Positions 54,001 through 64,000 of a stretch of DNA of 64,000 bases are shown in pieces. Made by a program: the position numbers and the translations under genes. Below the pieces are notes generated by a model. It had not been told where the DNA came from. It saw only the letters and a list, made by a program, of their open reading frames with translations, and did not search any database. The stretch comes from Tomocerus qinae (taxonomy: Eukaryota; Arthropoda; Collembola; Entomobryomorpha; Tomoceridae): NCBI GenBank assembly GCA_020055645.1, contig CM034548.1, forward strand, positions 28,756,201-28,820,200, in the 5' to 3' direction. Numbering within the stretch: the stretch's first letter is position 1; each line of letters starts with the position of its first letter.

Positions 54001-56581
54001 TTAATCTAAGGGTAATAAACATAATTTAACAATAGGACGAGTTAGTTCTCCATTAGTTGTCTTCAATTTCACAACTCGAACCATTCCGTCGTCTCCTGGT
54101 TTTACTTCTATAATAAGCCCCACTTTACATCTCAAAGGAGCTTCGTTGTCATCTTTTATTAGGACCAGGTTTCCAAATACTTCTTGTTTGTCCACCAACT
54201 CTCAATTCCTTGGAGATTGGTTTCTTTTGTAACAAATTTTCAATTTCTTTTGTAAATCCAAGTTCTTCCTCAGCTCGGACTTTCTTCCTGATGATTTTAG
54301 CTGCTTCGTTTAGTTTCTCCACAGTTAGAGATCCAACATACTTTTTCTTATTACTAAAACGATGCACATAAGCCATAATTCGTCTTAATTTATTCCATTC
54401 TGATATCTTCATGATCAGCATTCTTATTCTATCTTTTCCTACGTAAGTAGTCGTTTGTGCACATATGATTGGTTTTATTTCTTTCAGTAATTCTTCTTTC
54501 TCTTCATAGTCACCGACTTCTTCATCGAATTGTTGATTTCTTGGAGGACCTTCCCACCACAAATTATGATACTGTAATTCTGACGGATAAATTCCTCTTA
54601 AGGCACAATCTGCTGGATTCAACACTCTGGAGATATGTGCCCACCTTACTCTTGGAAGTAATTCTTGAATTTCATTCACTCTATTTCCCACGAAAGTTTT
54701 CAACGTTGACGGATGCTTTCCTATCCAACCAAAAACGATTGTCGAATCCGTCCACGCATTCATTTCTTTTATTTCAATGCATAAAGCATCTTTCACACAT
54801 TGCATCAGTCTTCTCAGCAACACAGCTCCACATAATTCTAACCTTGGCGCAGTCACTATCGGAGGCCCTGATGATTGCTCAAGTAATTTCGTCTTTGATT
54901 TTAATTCTGATGACAATGGTGCTATTTTCGTCTTGGCTGCTACTAGTCGAGTTATACTTTCAGTTTCATTTTCTGATCGCAGATAAACAACAGCTGCATA
55001 TGCTTTATCAGATGCATCGCAGTAGCCATCGAGGTAATAATTTGTGGTATTTTCTAAAGAACAGAGTCTTGGAATCTTAATTCTTTGCAGCAAATCCATT
55101 TCTTCACTGTACCTTTTCCACACAATCAGCTTTTCTTCTGGAAGGACATCATCCCAATCGAGCTTTTCCTTCCAGAGATCTTGAAATAATATCTTCGCTT
55201 TCACTGTCACAGGTGAAAGCCAACCGAGAGGATCAAAGTTCTTTGCTATTGCGGATAATATTTCTCTTTTTGTAACAAGTGATCCTTTAATTTTAGCTTG
55301 TAACAAAAACACATCTTCTCTCGGATTCCATAAGAGTCCCAAAGTTTTAACGGTTTTGTCAATTCCAACTTCTAGGATGTCTTTGGTTTCTCGTAACTCT
55401 TCTGGAATTGTTTCTAAAAATTCTTTACTGTTGGAAGACCATTTCCTTAATTCAAATTTCCCTTTATCCAGGATTCCTAACAAGTCTTCTTTCAATTTTA
55501 CAGCTTCTTCCACGGTGGAGGCTCCAGTCATTAAGTCATCCACGTAGAAATCTTTACATATTACTGTTGCTGCCTTCGGATAATGTTCACTTTCAGATTG
55601 TGCCAAATGTTGCACACATCTAACTGCATGATAAGGTGCTGATGCTGTTCCGAAGGTAGCTGTTGTCAACTTATAATCTTGAATTGGTTCATCCAAAGAT
55701 TTTCTCCATACTATTCTTTGATAATCTGCATCTTCCAATTCCATATTTACCTGCCGGTACATTTTTGGAATTTCAGCCGACATAACAATAGGATGTAGTC
55801 TGAATCTCATCATAATATCAACTACACTATCTTGAATTGTAGGTCCAATCATAAGACACTCATTCAATGACACTCCATTTGAAGACTTTGCCGACGCATC
55901 GAACACTACTCTCACTGGGGTCGTCTTACTATTTGGGTTTAATACTACATGAAATGGCATGTAGTAATTTTCCTTTTTCATGATTACTTCCTTGTCTGGC
56001 ACTCTCTGCATGTGTCCTAGATCCAAGTAACCTTGTAGTACATCATTATACTCTTGAATTTTGTCTGGTGAGTTCTTATATCTTCGCTCCATAGATTGGA
56101 GTCTCTTGATAGCCACACTCCGAGATTCTCCGATTTCCTTTCGGTTATCCTTAAATGGTAACTTCACTACATATCTTCCATCGGCATCTCGACTGTGAGT
56201 TTCGTTGAAATGTCTTTCACATTTTATTTCTTCTTCAGTCAATATTTTCTTATCAGGGACTTCTTCTAATTCCCAATATTGCTGAATTTTTGTAACAAAA
56301 TCAATTGTAGCATGGTGAACTCGATAAAGCTGTAACTTAACCTTCGTTTCACATTTCCCCTGAAGGATCCATCCAAGGTGTGATTCTATTGCCCATGGAG
56401 TTCCATCAGGTCCTTTTCGTTTTCTTGATTTAATGAGATCTTGATAGATATCTCCTCCCAGAAGCACCTCAATGTGTCCGGGTTCATTAAACTTTGGATC
56501 TGCAAGCTGGAGACCATCAATATGAGTCCAGTTTGCAGTACTAATCCTTTCACTGGGTAAATCTCCAGTAATATTATTCAT
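54001..56581 (-). CDS. BEL/Pao pol region (fossil part)
   Basis: The main open frame in this region has 810 codons. It holds a reverse transcriptase (VRVVFDASAKS; the YVDD box in FYVDDLMTGA near residue 350) and the Pao-type RNase H region (LELCGAVLLRRL; AWTDSTIVFGWI). A short integrase C-terminal-like segment (GNLVLIKDD; VRVVKLKT) lies at the downstream end. The match to BEL/Pao is unmistakable. The region is not intact. Long frames on the + strand here, including one of 203 codons, are shadows. Confidence 0.92.
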
Positions 56582-56605
56582 AATATGAGCTTCTACTCGG
56601 AAAGT

Positions 56606-58126
56606 CTAATCTGATTTAAGCGTCGATCCGAAATAGAGTTCTACACCAAGCTGAGAAGTTCCAACTTCTTGTTCTCCAAGACCTGAGATTGGAAGTTTCA
56701 CTCGATGCGTCTTCAAGCCAATTTTCGTTGCACACTTTCTAGTGATAAAGCTTGTCTGAGAACCATTGTCCAACAACGCTCTGCAAACGAAAACTTGGTT
56801 CTTATTATTCTTAATCTTGATAAGTGCAGTAGACAGTAAAGTCGTGGCGGTGTCCCGTATCCCCAAGCAACACGAAGATTTTCCCTTTCCTTCTTCCTGC
56901 TGTTCCTGTTTCTTTACAGGTTCTTCATTTTGTGAATTCTTAGATTCTTTAACTTCAAAATGAATCATGGTATGATGTGGTTCATTACAATCTCTACAAT
57001 TGTATTTCCAGGTACACTCCTGAGTTCGATGACCAATTCCCATACACTTGAAACATCTTCTTGTTTTCCTTATGTACTCTTTTCGTTCATGTTTATTCAT
57101 TTTTCTGAATTCATCACATTTACTCAAATAATGTTTCTCTTTCTTACATAAGGAACATCCATCTTGAATATTTTCTGTGCCATGATGCACTTTAGTTGTC
57201 GTATCTTTATTTGTCACAAAGGCTGGTTTTGCACTAGTACTTCCTTTTGACTTGATTCCTGCAGCTGCTGTCACTCTGGCATGCTGTAGAATGAAATCCG
57301 TAAATTCCTTCAATGTAGGAATTGTATCTGGCTTAAGGGTTTCTTCCCACTTAAGTCTTGAAACATTATCGAACTTCCTGGCAAAAAGATGAATTACTAA
57401 TAAGTCTCTTGTTTGTTCAGGAGTCAATTTCATCACTTCCAGAGCCCTAATACATTCATTAATTGAATCACCAATTTTCCTTAGAGCATCTGGATTTTCC
57501 TGGTTCAATACAGGTAAACTGAGAACTCTGTCAAAATGAGACTTGATTATTTCTCTCTTGTTCTCGTATCTTTTCTTAAGTGTGTCCCAGGCTCCATCGT
57601 AGTTTAAATCTGTCACTTGAATATTCTGGAGTAGGGTTGCTGCTTCGCCCTTAAGAGAGGCCTTCAAATATTGAAGTTTTTGTGCTCCAGCTAACTTCGC
57701 ATTGTTATGCACGGACGCTACAAATAAATCTTGAAAAGACAACCAATCTCTAGCTTCACCGGAGAATGTTGGCAATTCCAATTTCGGTAATTTAATATCT
57801 GCCACTGCAGTGGGAATTCCTCCAGGAGCTCCTGCTGCAGGGTGCTTCTCTTTTAACATGTCTAGCTTTAGCATTAATTTGCTGATTTTGTCAATGAGTG
57901 TCAATAATTCTGCTCCTTCGGTGATGAATTCACCGTCATCAACTGCAACTGCACTAGCTCTCTCATTAAGAGCGGAGCATTTGTCATCAACTTTGTTTAA
58001 TTTTTCTTCCTGGCGAGTTATCTCATACAAAGGAGGTGGTGCCAAGACATCATAGGCGTTAACTACCATTTCTAATCTGGTAATTTCCAGTGCAACAGCA
58101 CGGCGATCTTTCCTAACTGCATCCAT
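56606..58126 (-). CDS. BEL/Pao gag and protease region (fossil part)
   Basis: An open frame of 506 codons in the element. The N-terminal 110 residues are charged and could form a coiled coil. A BEL-type gag region follows (words such as LPTFSGEARDWLSFQDLF), then Cys/His zinc-knuckle segments around residues 325-380 (RCFKCMGIGHRTQEC). Near the end is an aspartic-protease-like segment with ALLDNGSQTSFIT. This order, gag then knuckles then a retropepsin-like domain, is usual for BEL/Pao. It is a part of an element that looks broken as a whole. Confidence 0.9.
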   Translation of the reverse strand: MDAVRKDRRAVALEITRLEMVVNAYDVLAPPPLYEITRQEEKLNKVDDKCSALNERASAVAVDDGEFITEGAELLTLIDKISKLMLKLDMLKEKHPAAGAPGGIPTAVADIKLPKLELPTFSGEARDWLSFQDLFVASVHNNAKLAGAQKLQYLKASLKGEAATLLQNIQVTDLNYDGAWDTLKKRYENKREIIKSHFDRVLSLPVLNQENPDALRKIGDSINECIRALEVMKLTPEQTRDLLVIHLFARKFDNVSRLKWEETLKPDTIPTLKEFTDFILQHARVTAAAGIKSKGSTSAKPAFVTNKDTTTKVHHGTENIQDGCSLCKKEKHYLSKCDEFRKMNKHERKEYIRKTRRCFKCMGIGHRTQECTWKYNCRDCNEPHHTMIHFEVKESKNSQNEEPVKKQEQQEEGKGKSSCCLGIRDTATTLLSTALIKIKNNKNQVFVCRALLDNGSQTSFITRKCATKIGLKTHRVKLPISGLGEQEVGTSQLGVELYFGSTLKSD

Positions 58127-58710
58127 GATGATTTCTATTTTCGCTCACAGATTTTCAAAGTTTAACTTTCACGAAATGTTCACTTATATTATCAAATAAT
58201 ATAATGTTCAATTCTTTTTCAGTTTCACTTGAATTAAAATTGCAAATTAGACATAAATATTTTTGTTACAAAGATGTGCTTACTCTACCAATCCAACGAC
58301 TGTGGTCTCACACAACCTCTGCTTCTTAATTCAAATTTGGCGGCTCTACAAGGTTCTGCTTCCTTGGGCTGCTTCAAATGAGACCTCCCTCTACTGGAGT
58401 CCCGTCTTACGTGAGATGATGAACGACCGACGCCAATGACCAACCGCCAATGCTATTTGACTCGTCCTCACTCGATTTCTTCAGTTTTTCTTTGCTGGAT
58501 GACCGAACGACAATCTTCTTATGATCTTGCCTCGCTGTATCCAGATCTTGCCTCGCTGTCTTCTATATTATGACCAACGATGACACTTTCTTCTACTGAG
58601 TAGCGCACCACTCAGTCACTTTAAATTTTACGAAATTTCACAGTTCAAAATTCGTTTTATTATTATCACAAGCCTCTTACCAATACGATTTCAATTCTGG
58701 ATACAATATA
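58127..58710 (-). other. BEL/Pao leader with a 16-base direct repeat
   Basis: The stretch between the primer site and gag holds no long frame. The 16-mer GATCTTGCCTCGCTGT occurs twice, at 58523-58538 and 58544-58559, a 21-base period. Confidence 0.7.
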
Positions 58711-58728
58711 ATCCGGCTCGAAGGACCA
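58711..58728 (-). other. Primer binding site, tRNA-Tyr type
   Basis: Directly next to the 5' LTR the + strand reads ATCCGGCTCGAAGGACCA. This equals the last 18 bases of a eukaryotic tRNA-Tyr with CCA added, as I remember arthropod tRNA-Tyr genes (end ...ATCCGGCTCGAAGGA). On the element strand it is therefore complementary to that tRNA and would prime minus-strand DNA synthesis. There is no gap between LTR and site. Confidence 0.8.
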
Positions 58729-59338
58729 TGTGCGGTGTATTGGCCGATCTGCGGGATTGTGATATTTTTGGGTTTGCTTTCTTTATGCTGCTAATTTTAT
58801 GCACAAGTAAAACTAACAGTTCGTAATTTAACTAGCTTCACTGATCAGGTTGTAAGGCTGACAATGACAAACTAGTGAGTGTGACTATCTTAGTGCGTGT
58901 ATGTCAATTATCATGTGTCAACTATTTTCAACTATTTTGTAATAGACTTTTTATAAACACTTTCCCTAACCTGATTTAAGGTAAAATGATATCTCGTTAC
59001 AAAAACACAAAGGAAAAGACTTATTCTTAACCTATATTTATTTCCAAAATCAACTTAATCAAAATCTGGAAATTTCTTCTCACACACACAAGACACGTTC
59101 ATTCGGTATGAAATCACGAAGCACACTGACTCTTCTGAGTCCGATCAGACGCATACACAACACACAACGATTGTAGCCAAGCACAAAACGTTTTACTTGG
59201 CAGTTACAACTCAGCTTGCACCTTGCGCATGCGTTTACATTACTTTCATATTCATTCTTTATCAAGCATAACATTTTCACTTAATATTATAGGTTTACCA
59301 TATTATAATTCTAACTATTAAAGGCGAAAGACCAAACA
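58729..59338 (-). repeat. BEL/Pao 5' LTR (610 bases)
   Basis: The second copy of the LTR. It borders the primer site and leader, so it is the 5' LTR of the minus-strand element. It is followed by the right target duplication GTGGC at 59339-59343. Confidence 0.96.
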
Positions 59339-61142
59339 GTGGCTGAGGTTGCACGCTCAAGAATTGCAGATTCAGTTTTATGGTTTTTATTGAAACTCGG
59401 TGTAGTATTCATCAAGTGGATAAAAAGCTATCATTTATTAAATGGGTTGAATGAAAGCAATTCTGGATGGAATTCTAAGTGGAAAATCTTATAATAGTCA
59501 ATAGTACCACTTAGATTAATAAGGGTACTCAATTTGAGTGCATTTGAAACCTTGTCGATGAGCTTGAGAAGTTGTAAGTTAAACTCAAACCTTATTTATT
59601 TAAGGATTATAATTGAAATGCTTTCTTGAAAATGATTGCAAGTTATTGAGTGGCAAAGTTTTGGACAGTATATTTTAGGCCTATAAAAATGAAAGACAAG
59701 AGTGTGCCAGAATAAGAAAAGATGAGATAAATAATTGGCGTAATACATTTTGACAATAAAATAATTTTCCAAGTTACTGGGAATATTTACTTATGTACTT
59801 ATACGTCCTTCGATATTCTTTGTTAGTTGTTAAAGAGCTTTAGGAAAGGTTTTTGTATTATAGTATTGAAGAGTTGTTGTCTAAGAGATGACGTCTTACT
59901 TAGTTGGGAGCGTTTATCCTAAACTTTATTTTGTTACAAATCTGAAGTTGAATAGATTTCCCCAGCTTTGGTTTCTGATGCGCTATTGGTAGAAATAAAG
60001 AGATTGTATAGAGGTAGTAAGTAGTAGCTAGGGTCTTGTTGTATAGCGTCACTTAAAGTTCAACTGTATGCAAACACTTAAGATGAACTTTCCTTTGGCT
60101 TGGACGTGAAAGTGAAACTAAGTTGACTGTGCTGTGTGCCATGTACTTAAGTATGAGTGTTCTTTATCAACAAAATAGCCCACCACAACAGATTTGAGAC
60201 AAATATATTATAAATAGAAGAATTTCTTTCTAGGATGTCTTGACTATACGTATTTACTCTGCTTTGGGTTAGAGCTGTTCAATCAAGTTACTTGAACATG
60301 TGTTTACTCTTTCTCTCCTTCAGTTTCCCGGAATACTTTTCTGACTTATAGAAGGCTAATCGTAAAAGTATTTGCCTATTACATAGTTTTCTTCTTCGCA
60401 GTTCTTCTCGCGTCTTTCCACTTCGGTCCAAAGTACCATCTACAGTTATAAAATAAAAAAAAGTAAGCAGAAGGAAAGCAAAACTATCATCAAGCTTAGC
60501 ATTGAAAGTTTTTTTCCACTTGTTTTGAATTAGCTTTCACTTCTTGGAGAAATGTTTACTCTCATTTCAACCAACTTTCATTTTATATCTAAAGTATTTT
60601 CCTTTGCACTTGGCTCTGTACTGTTGCTCACAGTTTTCATACTACCCCAAGTCGTCAGCAGAACAAACTATGTCTGACTCGTAGACATTGAAACTTTTCT
60701 TTTGATACAAAAAAGATTGCTTAGCCTCTATACTGTTTACACTAGCGTAAGGTAAACAACAACGTGGCAACATTTATTTTTACATCATCCAGAGTTTTAT
60801 TGCATGCCTATGAAATGAATTAAGCATATAGAATTGCGTAACCTCCCACAATCACTGTTGCAAATTAACTTTCAAATTCTGTTCCAATTTGCAATTTACA
60901 TCACGTCCGCACTTCTATTAATGCAGATGAGACCCTTACGGTTAGAATTTATTGTCAAAGAAATAAATTCCCTTCCTCGTTCTGTAAAATACTAGAAAAA
61001 GTACCAGACACTTACATTTTTGTATTAAAAGAAATGAAGATGATTCCATATAGATATAAGTTATAGAAAAATCATGCTTAATTTCCTCAAATTATAAGAT
61101 TTTTCATGTTTTTAACGGAAATAACAATGATTTCTTTTTCAG
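59339..61142 (+). other. 11-kb TMEM132 intron, part right of the retroelement
   Basis: Begins with the right copy of the target duplication (GTGGC, 59339-59343) and ends at the acceptor of exon C. No gene or repeat was recognised. A weak G-to-C skew change lies between about 60.06 and 60.30 kb. Confidence 0.75.
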
Positions 61143-61286
61143 AGCTGGGAGGTTGTGAATACGGCAGTTCTAAATGGAAAGCAAGTATCCCGCCCCATGA
61201 AAATTTTTATTGTAAGTCGGGCGGGACAAGTCGCTGACGTCACTCTACAAGCATCTTGTCGGTCATTGGACGAAAGCGTACTTAAG
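61143..61286 (+). CDS. TMEM132: TMEM132-family exon C
   Basis: This exon of 144 bases (48 codons) enters and leaves between codons. The acceptor is TTTCTTTTTCAG and the donor AAG|GTAAAG. It reads SWEVVNTAVLNGKQVSRP, then KIFIVSRAGQVADVT and a Cys-containing end, SCRSLDESVLK. In the family the corresponding stretch is 'xELLNTAVLTGxxVAxPVKV ... G-V-DV ... C-S-DEDVLKV', so this is one of the most diagnostic segments. It is the first exon beyond the 11-kb intron carrying the retroelement. Confidence 0.95.
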
Positions 61287-62824
61287 GTAAAGATACATTC
61301 CAAATAATATACATGAATAATAAATATTTTTGCAAAGTTTGGTAGAAAGAAACCAGATGAGTTTATTTGCACTCGTAAAGGTGATATTGAATGACGGTTT
61401 GTATGTGAAGTTAAATGTAGATTTGAAAAGTAAGTAGATAAACATGTGTTAGTTGTATGTGTGTTAGAATGGCATGGCATGAAAATGTCAGCGTAAACTG
61501 TTTCCATATGGAGAAAATACAAATGGAGATTTCAGTGGAATTGTTCGGAACTATAAATAACGGCGTGGAGAGTGAAGACAGAGTAAAGACTGGCAATCTG
61601 CAGATGAATGAATGTGCCAGGCAGGGCCATAGAAGTGTACGTATGTGATTTGATTCACAAGAAAATAATTTGAAACATTACGACAGCAATTTGTAGTTAA
61701 AGTAAAGGGAAGGAAAACGAGTGCGGAATCGAATGGAAAATTGAGATGTACGTATGAATGTCTACGTGTAGAGCAAAGTAAAAGCAATTTCCCCTTTGCC
61801 CATGCAGTTTCTCTTGCTGACAAAAGGCTACTAATTTTCTTCAGTGAAAGATACAAATGGTTCAATAAAGCCGAAAGAAAAGAGAAATGAGGAACAAGGG
61901 AGGGAGGAGAAGACGATGAGTAAGACGACCGCCGACTCCTTCCTGGCCATCGACTCCTCCAACAACAGACCTCTCCGCTGCAGACTCACGATAAGTCAGG
62001 AATTAATTGTTTCACATCTCTCGGCCATTCCTTCCGTCTCTTGTCCTCTCCGTTATGTCCCGATATGATGTCCGTCGTTTGTCCACCGTCCAAACCATTA
62101 TTACCAACAAATAATATATCCCTATATTCTACAAAGGACCACGCTCTCCATCCACATCTATCACCAGCCAGCACCGTCAACCATCCATTCTATCACAACA
62201 GCCACCCAATTCTCACACTTTGCCCTATTGAACTAATTAAATATTATCTGTATTACCACTTATGAATGACTCTTATATCGTTTAAAGTATCCAATTAATA
62301 TAATTGCCTAACATTCTAGCTAAAGTACAACAGTACAATTATCTATGGATGGAAAAATCATGTATGACATGAGAAGGGGAGTAGAAATACTATGAAAACG
62401 AAGGAATTCTTATAAACGGATGAAATTTGAAGTGTACTTCTGTATTTAGTGTCATTTGTAAAGACTGGAATACATTTTGAAGCGTTTGTGATTAGAGTGG
62501 TAATAAATGTAATTAGAGCAGCACAAGACAGAGGAGACCATTATGGGATGTCGTATATTAATATTTAATTTAGTTGAGTAATCACTTTTATTACGTTAGT
62601 TGCAGGCGGAGTAGATGTATGTTAGTATGTTACAAGAGATTAGCGTCTTCCCCTAATTGCTAAGTAATTAGACGTTGCTGCTGGTATGTATGCTGTAATT
62701 ACGGATGCCTTTCCATAGTTACCTTACTTGACTCTTCTAGTGGGTGACATAGGGAGTGAATGTAGGTTAGGTTTGTTGTTGCTACGTATTGAATTTCATT
62801 TTGCGTGTCGGCATTCTGTTTTAG
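61287..62824 (+). other. 1.5-kb TMEM132 intron with strong skew island
   Basis: This short intron between exons C and D is almost filled by one of the strongest purine-to-pyrimidine switches in the window (see 61560-62260). No gene was recognised; open frames of 60-127 codons on the - strand left of the switch and 74 codons on the + strand right of it follow from the skew. Confidence 0.8.
61560..62260. other. Skew island 8 (switch near 61.93 kb)
   Basis: Left rows are G21:C9 (61561-61620), G18:C6 (61681-61740) and G21:C5 with 50 of 60 purines (61861-61920). Right rows are G10:C26 (61921-61980), G3:C19 (62101-62160) and G4:C26 (62161-62220). The change occurs within about 10 bases near 61925. 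It lies wholly inside the 1.5-kb intron between exons C and D. Confidence 0.75.
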
Positions 62825-63027
62825 GTGTCATCATCATGTACATCTGTGTACGTGGACGGCTCCGAAATCCGTGGCTCAACGAACGCTACCATTGCCATTA
62901 AGTACGGCACCTTCGAGGGCCATGCACAGTTTACTGTTTGGATGCCCGAGTTTCCATTAGACATACAGCTCTCTGATCCCAAACTCAACCAGATCAAAGG
63001 ATGGCGAGCTCCTAATGGATTGCGAGA
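62825..63027 (+). CDS. TMEM132: TMEM132-family exon D
   Basis: This 203-base exon lies between TTCTGTTTTAG and the strong donor GAGA|GTAAGTA. It reads VSSSCTSVYVDGSEIRG, then IKYGTFEGHAQFTVWMP and FPLDIQLSDPKLNQIKGWR. These are hallmark immunoglobulin-like (BIG) domain words of the family; the FTVWxPxxPL and QIKGWRxP strings are nearly invariant in my memory. It ends with two bases of an unfinished codon, so the next exon must begin with one base. It is the most GC-rich exon by eye, in contrast to the AT-rich introns. Confidence 0.97.
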
Positions 63028-64000
63028 GTAAGTAGTTCACTTTTGCACACATACATTTAATCAATGCTTTTATACTTTCCCTAGTCTTTTAAGATCCACT
63101 TCTATCTACATTTATAAATAGCACCATCCCTACCTGCGTCAGTACCTATATCTACACACACGAGCAGCCACATAATATTTTATGAAGTGGAGGAGCAAGC
63201 CTAATATTGTTACCTCTACTAATGGCCACCCACGATACATATCCTTTCCAAACATCTAAATTATTCTCATTTTTAGAACAACCATATACAGATACAACCA
63301 GATGTAAATCAGAATTTCCAAAACTCCAAAATTATACTTTAAAATACTTAGCAAAGTTCTCTTTCACGTGTTATACGCTTTTCCCTACCGAATATAAACT
63401 TTTTTACCATCGCGCTAATAAATTATATATCATATAGTATGTCCCCAACGTTAACCAATGACAGGTCTCTGTAATAAAAGAGTTTAACAAACACAAAGTC
63501 TAGTTCCGTGTTTCAATAAAAGGACGCCGGCCTCAGGGGCATTAAACTACGCTGAAAATATCACCAAAATAAGTAAATGTAATGAAAGTTTCTAAGGCAT
63601 TATTATTTTGCTACTGTTTTAGTTCCATTTCTAACTTGTAGACATAAATTCAGCCGTTAGCATTTCTTGTGTCATAGAGGTTATTTTCTTTGTAGAATGT
63701 CTTTGCATTTGTTTACTTTAACTCTTACGATATTTTCAAATGCTATCACTAATGAACCTATATGTATTTATTTAGTCCACCAGTGTCAGAAATTGCACTT
63801 TTTATTTCCACATTTCAATACTATAGCTCCATGTTGTTCATATCCGTGCCCACCGTTTATTCTTCCCAATGGTAATTGCAAACCATTGTTTATAATGTAT
63901 AAATAAAATACGTCAATAGCTGGCAAAAATAGAACTGCAAATAAATGTACCACAAAGTCACATTAGTGTATTTAAAAATTTATGTTTTGATTAGGTCATA
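63028..64000 (+). other. TMEM132 intron, left end
   Basis: Starts with GTAAGTA after exon D and runs off the window. The expected next exon (continuing the immunoglobulin-like region, one base completing the split codon) was not found. The row at 63121-63180 is C-rich (G7:C21). Confidence 0.75.

Larger units (their letters stand above)
53260..59338 (-). mobile_element. BEL/Pao LTR retroelement, broken copy
   Basis: A 6,079-base element on the - strand, antisense to TMEM132. Its ends are LTRs of 608 and 610 bases, beginning and ending TG...CA and flanked by a GTGGC duplication, the 5-base size typical of BEL/Pao. Parts seen in element order: 5' LTR, tRNA-Tyr primer site, leader, gag with zinc knuckles and an aspartic-protease region, reverse transcriptase, Pao-type RNase H region, an integrase C-terminal-like tail, a short purine-rich tract, and 3' LTR. 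The LTRs are identical except for a two-base length difference, so the insertion is young. It nevertheless looks broken, with about two or three breaks. It may have moved with help from related copies; that is inference. Confidence 0.95.
24592..63027 (+). other. TMEM132: TMEM132-family gene, internal part (four exons)
   Basis: Four exons on the + strand encode consecutive pieces of one TMEM132-family protein. The phases fit: the exon 1/2 junction splits a Gly codon (GG|A), and the next two junctions fall between codons. All introns are GT-AG. Family members are single-pass membrane proteins of roughly 1,000 or more residues, with cohesin-like and immunoglobulin-like extracellular domains, linked to neural adhesion and, in worms, to the WAVE actin machinery. 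Only about 242 codons from the middle of the ectodomain are seen here. The entry phase shows at least one exon upstream, and the last donor shows at least one downstream; neither was found in the window. The insect orthologue may be the gene called detonator in Drosophila, but that name is from memory. Confidence 0.93.

Noticed and set aside
54469-55080. 203-codon frame on the + strand inside the retroelement
   Set aside because: It is the shadow of the pol reading frame on the other strand.
58711-58728. tRNA-Tyr gene fragment
   Set aside because: Only the 18-base 3' end plus CCA is present and it abuts the LTR, so it is a primer site, not a tRNA gene.
1-64000. Conserved arthropod microRNAs, rRNA, tRNA genes, CRISPR arrays
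   Set aside because: No mature sequences or structures that I know (for example let-7, miR-1, miR-9) were seen in a reading by eye; a covariance-model search would be decisive.

Overview
The window is AT-rich, intron-dominated animal DNA, almost certainly from an arthropod. Two things point that way. Four + strand exons read clearly as a TMEM132-family protein with arthropod-style wording (for example FTVWMPEFPL followed by QIKGWR). The single large mobile element is a BEL/Pao LTR retroelement, a group common in arthropods. The species cannot be named from the sequence.

Layout. Bases 1-24591 hold no exon I can recognise and are intron or 5' flank. The TMEM132 exons lie at 24592-24741, 49896-50124, 61143-61286 and 62825-63027. 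They are separated by introns of 25,154, 11,018 and 1,538 bases, and splice phases match at every junction. Together they give 726 coding bases (about 242 codons) from the middle of the protein. The start codon, signal peptide, membrane segment and cytoplasmic tail lie outside the window or were not found. A BEL/Pao copy (53260-59338) sits in the 11-kb intron, antisense to the host gene. It has 608/610-base LTRs, a 5-base target duplication (GTGGC) and a tRNA-Tyr-type primer site. Its LTRs are almost identical, so the insertion is young, but the element looks broken.

The rest is non-coding. Its most striking property is a repeated, strand-symmetric base skew. At about ten places a G/purine-rich stretch of a few hundred bases gives way to a C/pyrimidine-rich stretch (for example near 1.03, 7.84, 10.9, 14.78, 41.06, 46.78, 48.6, 51.06, 61.93 and 63.03 kb). 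Hand counts in 60-base rows reach G26:C3 on the left and G4:C26 or G4:C27 on the right. The skew removes stop codons from the C-rich strand and so explains most of the divergent pairs of long open frames, which I do not call genes. Its cause (bidirectional initiation, regulatory DNA, replication starts) is inference. A dense block of inverted repeats at 5.81-5.94 kb and a few hairpins are also listed. I saw no tRNA, rRNA, CRISPR array or recognisable microRNA, and no convincing new gene system.
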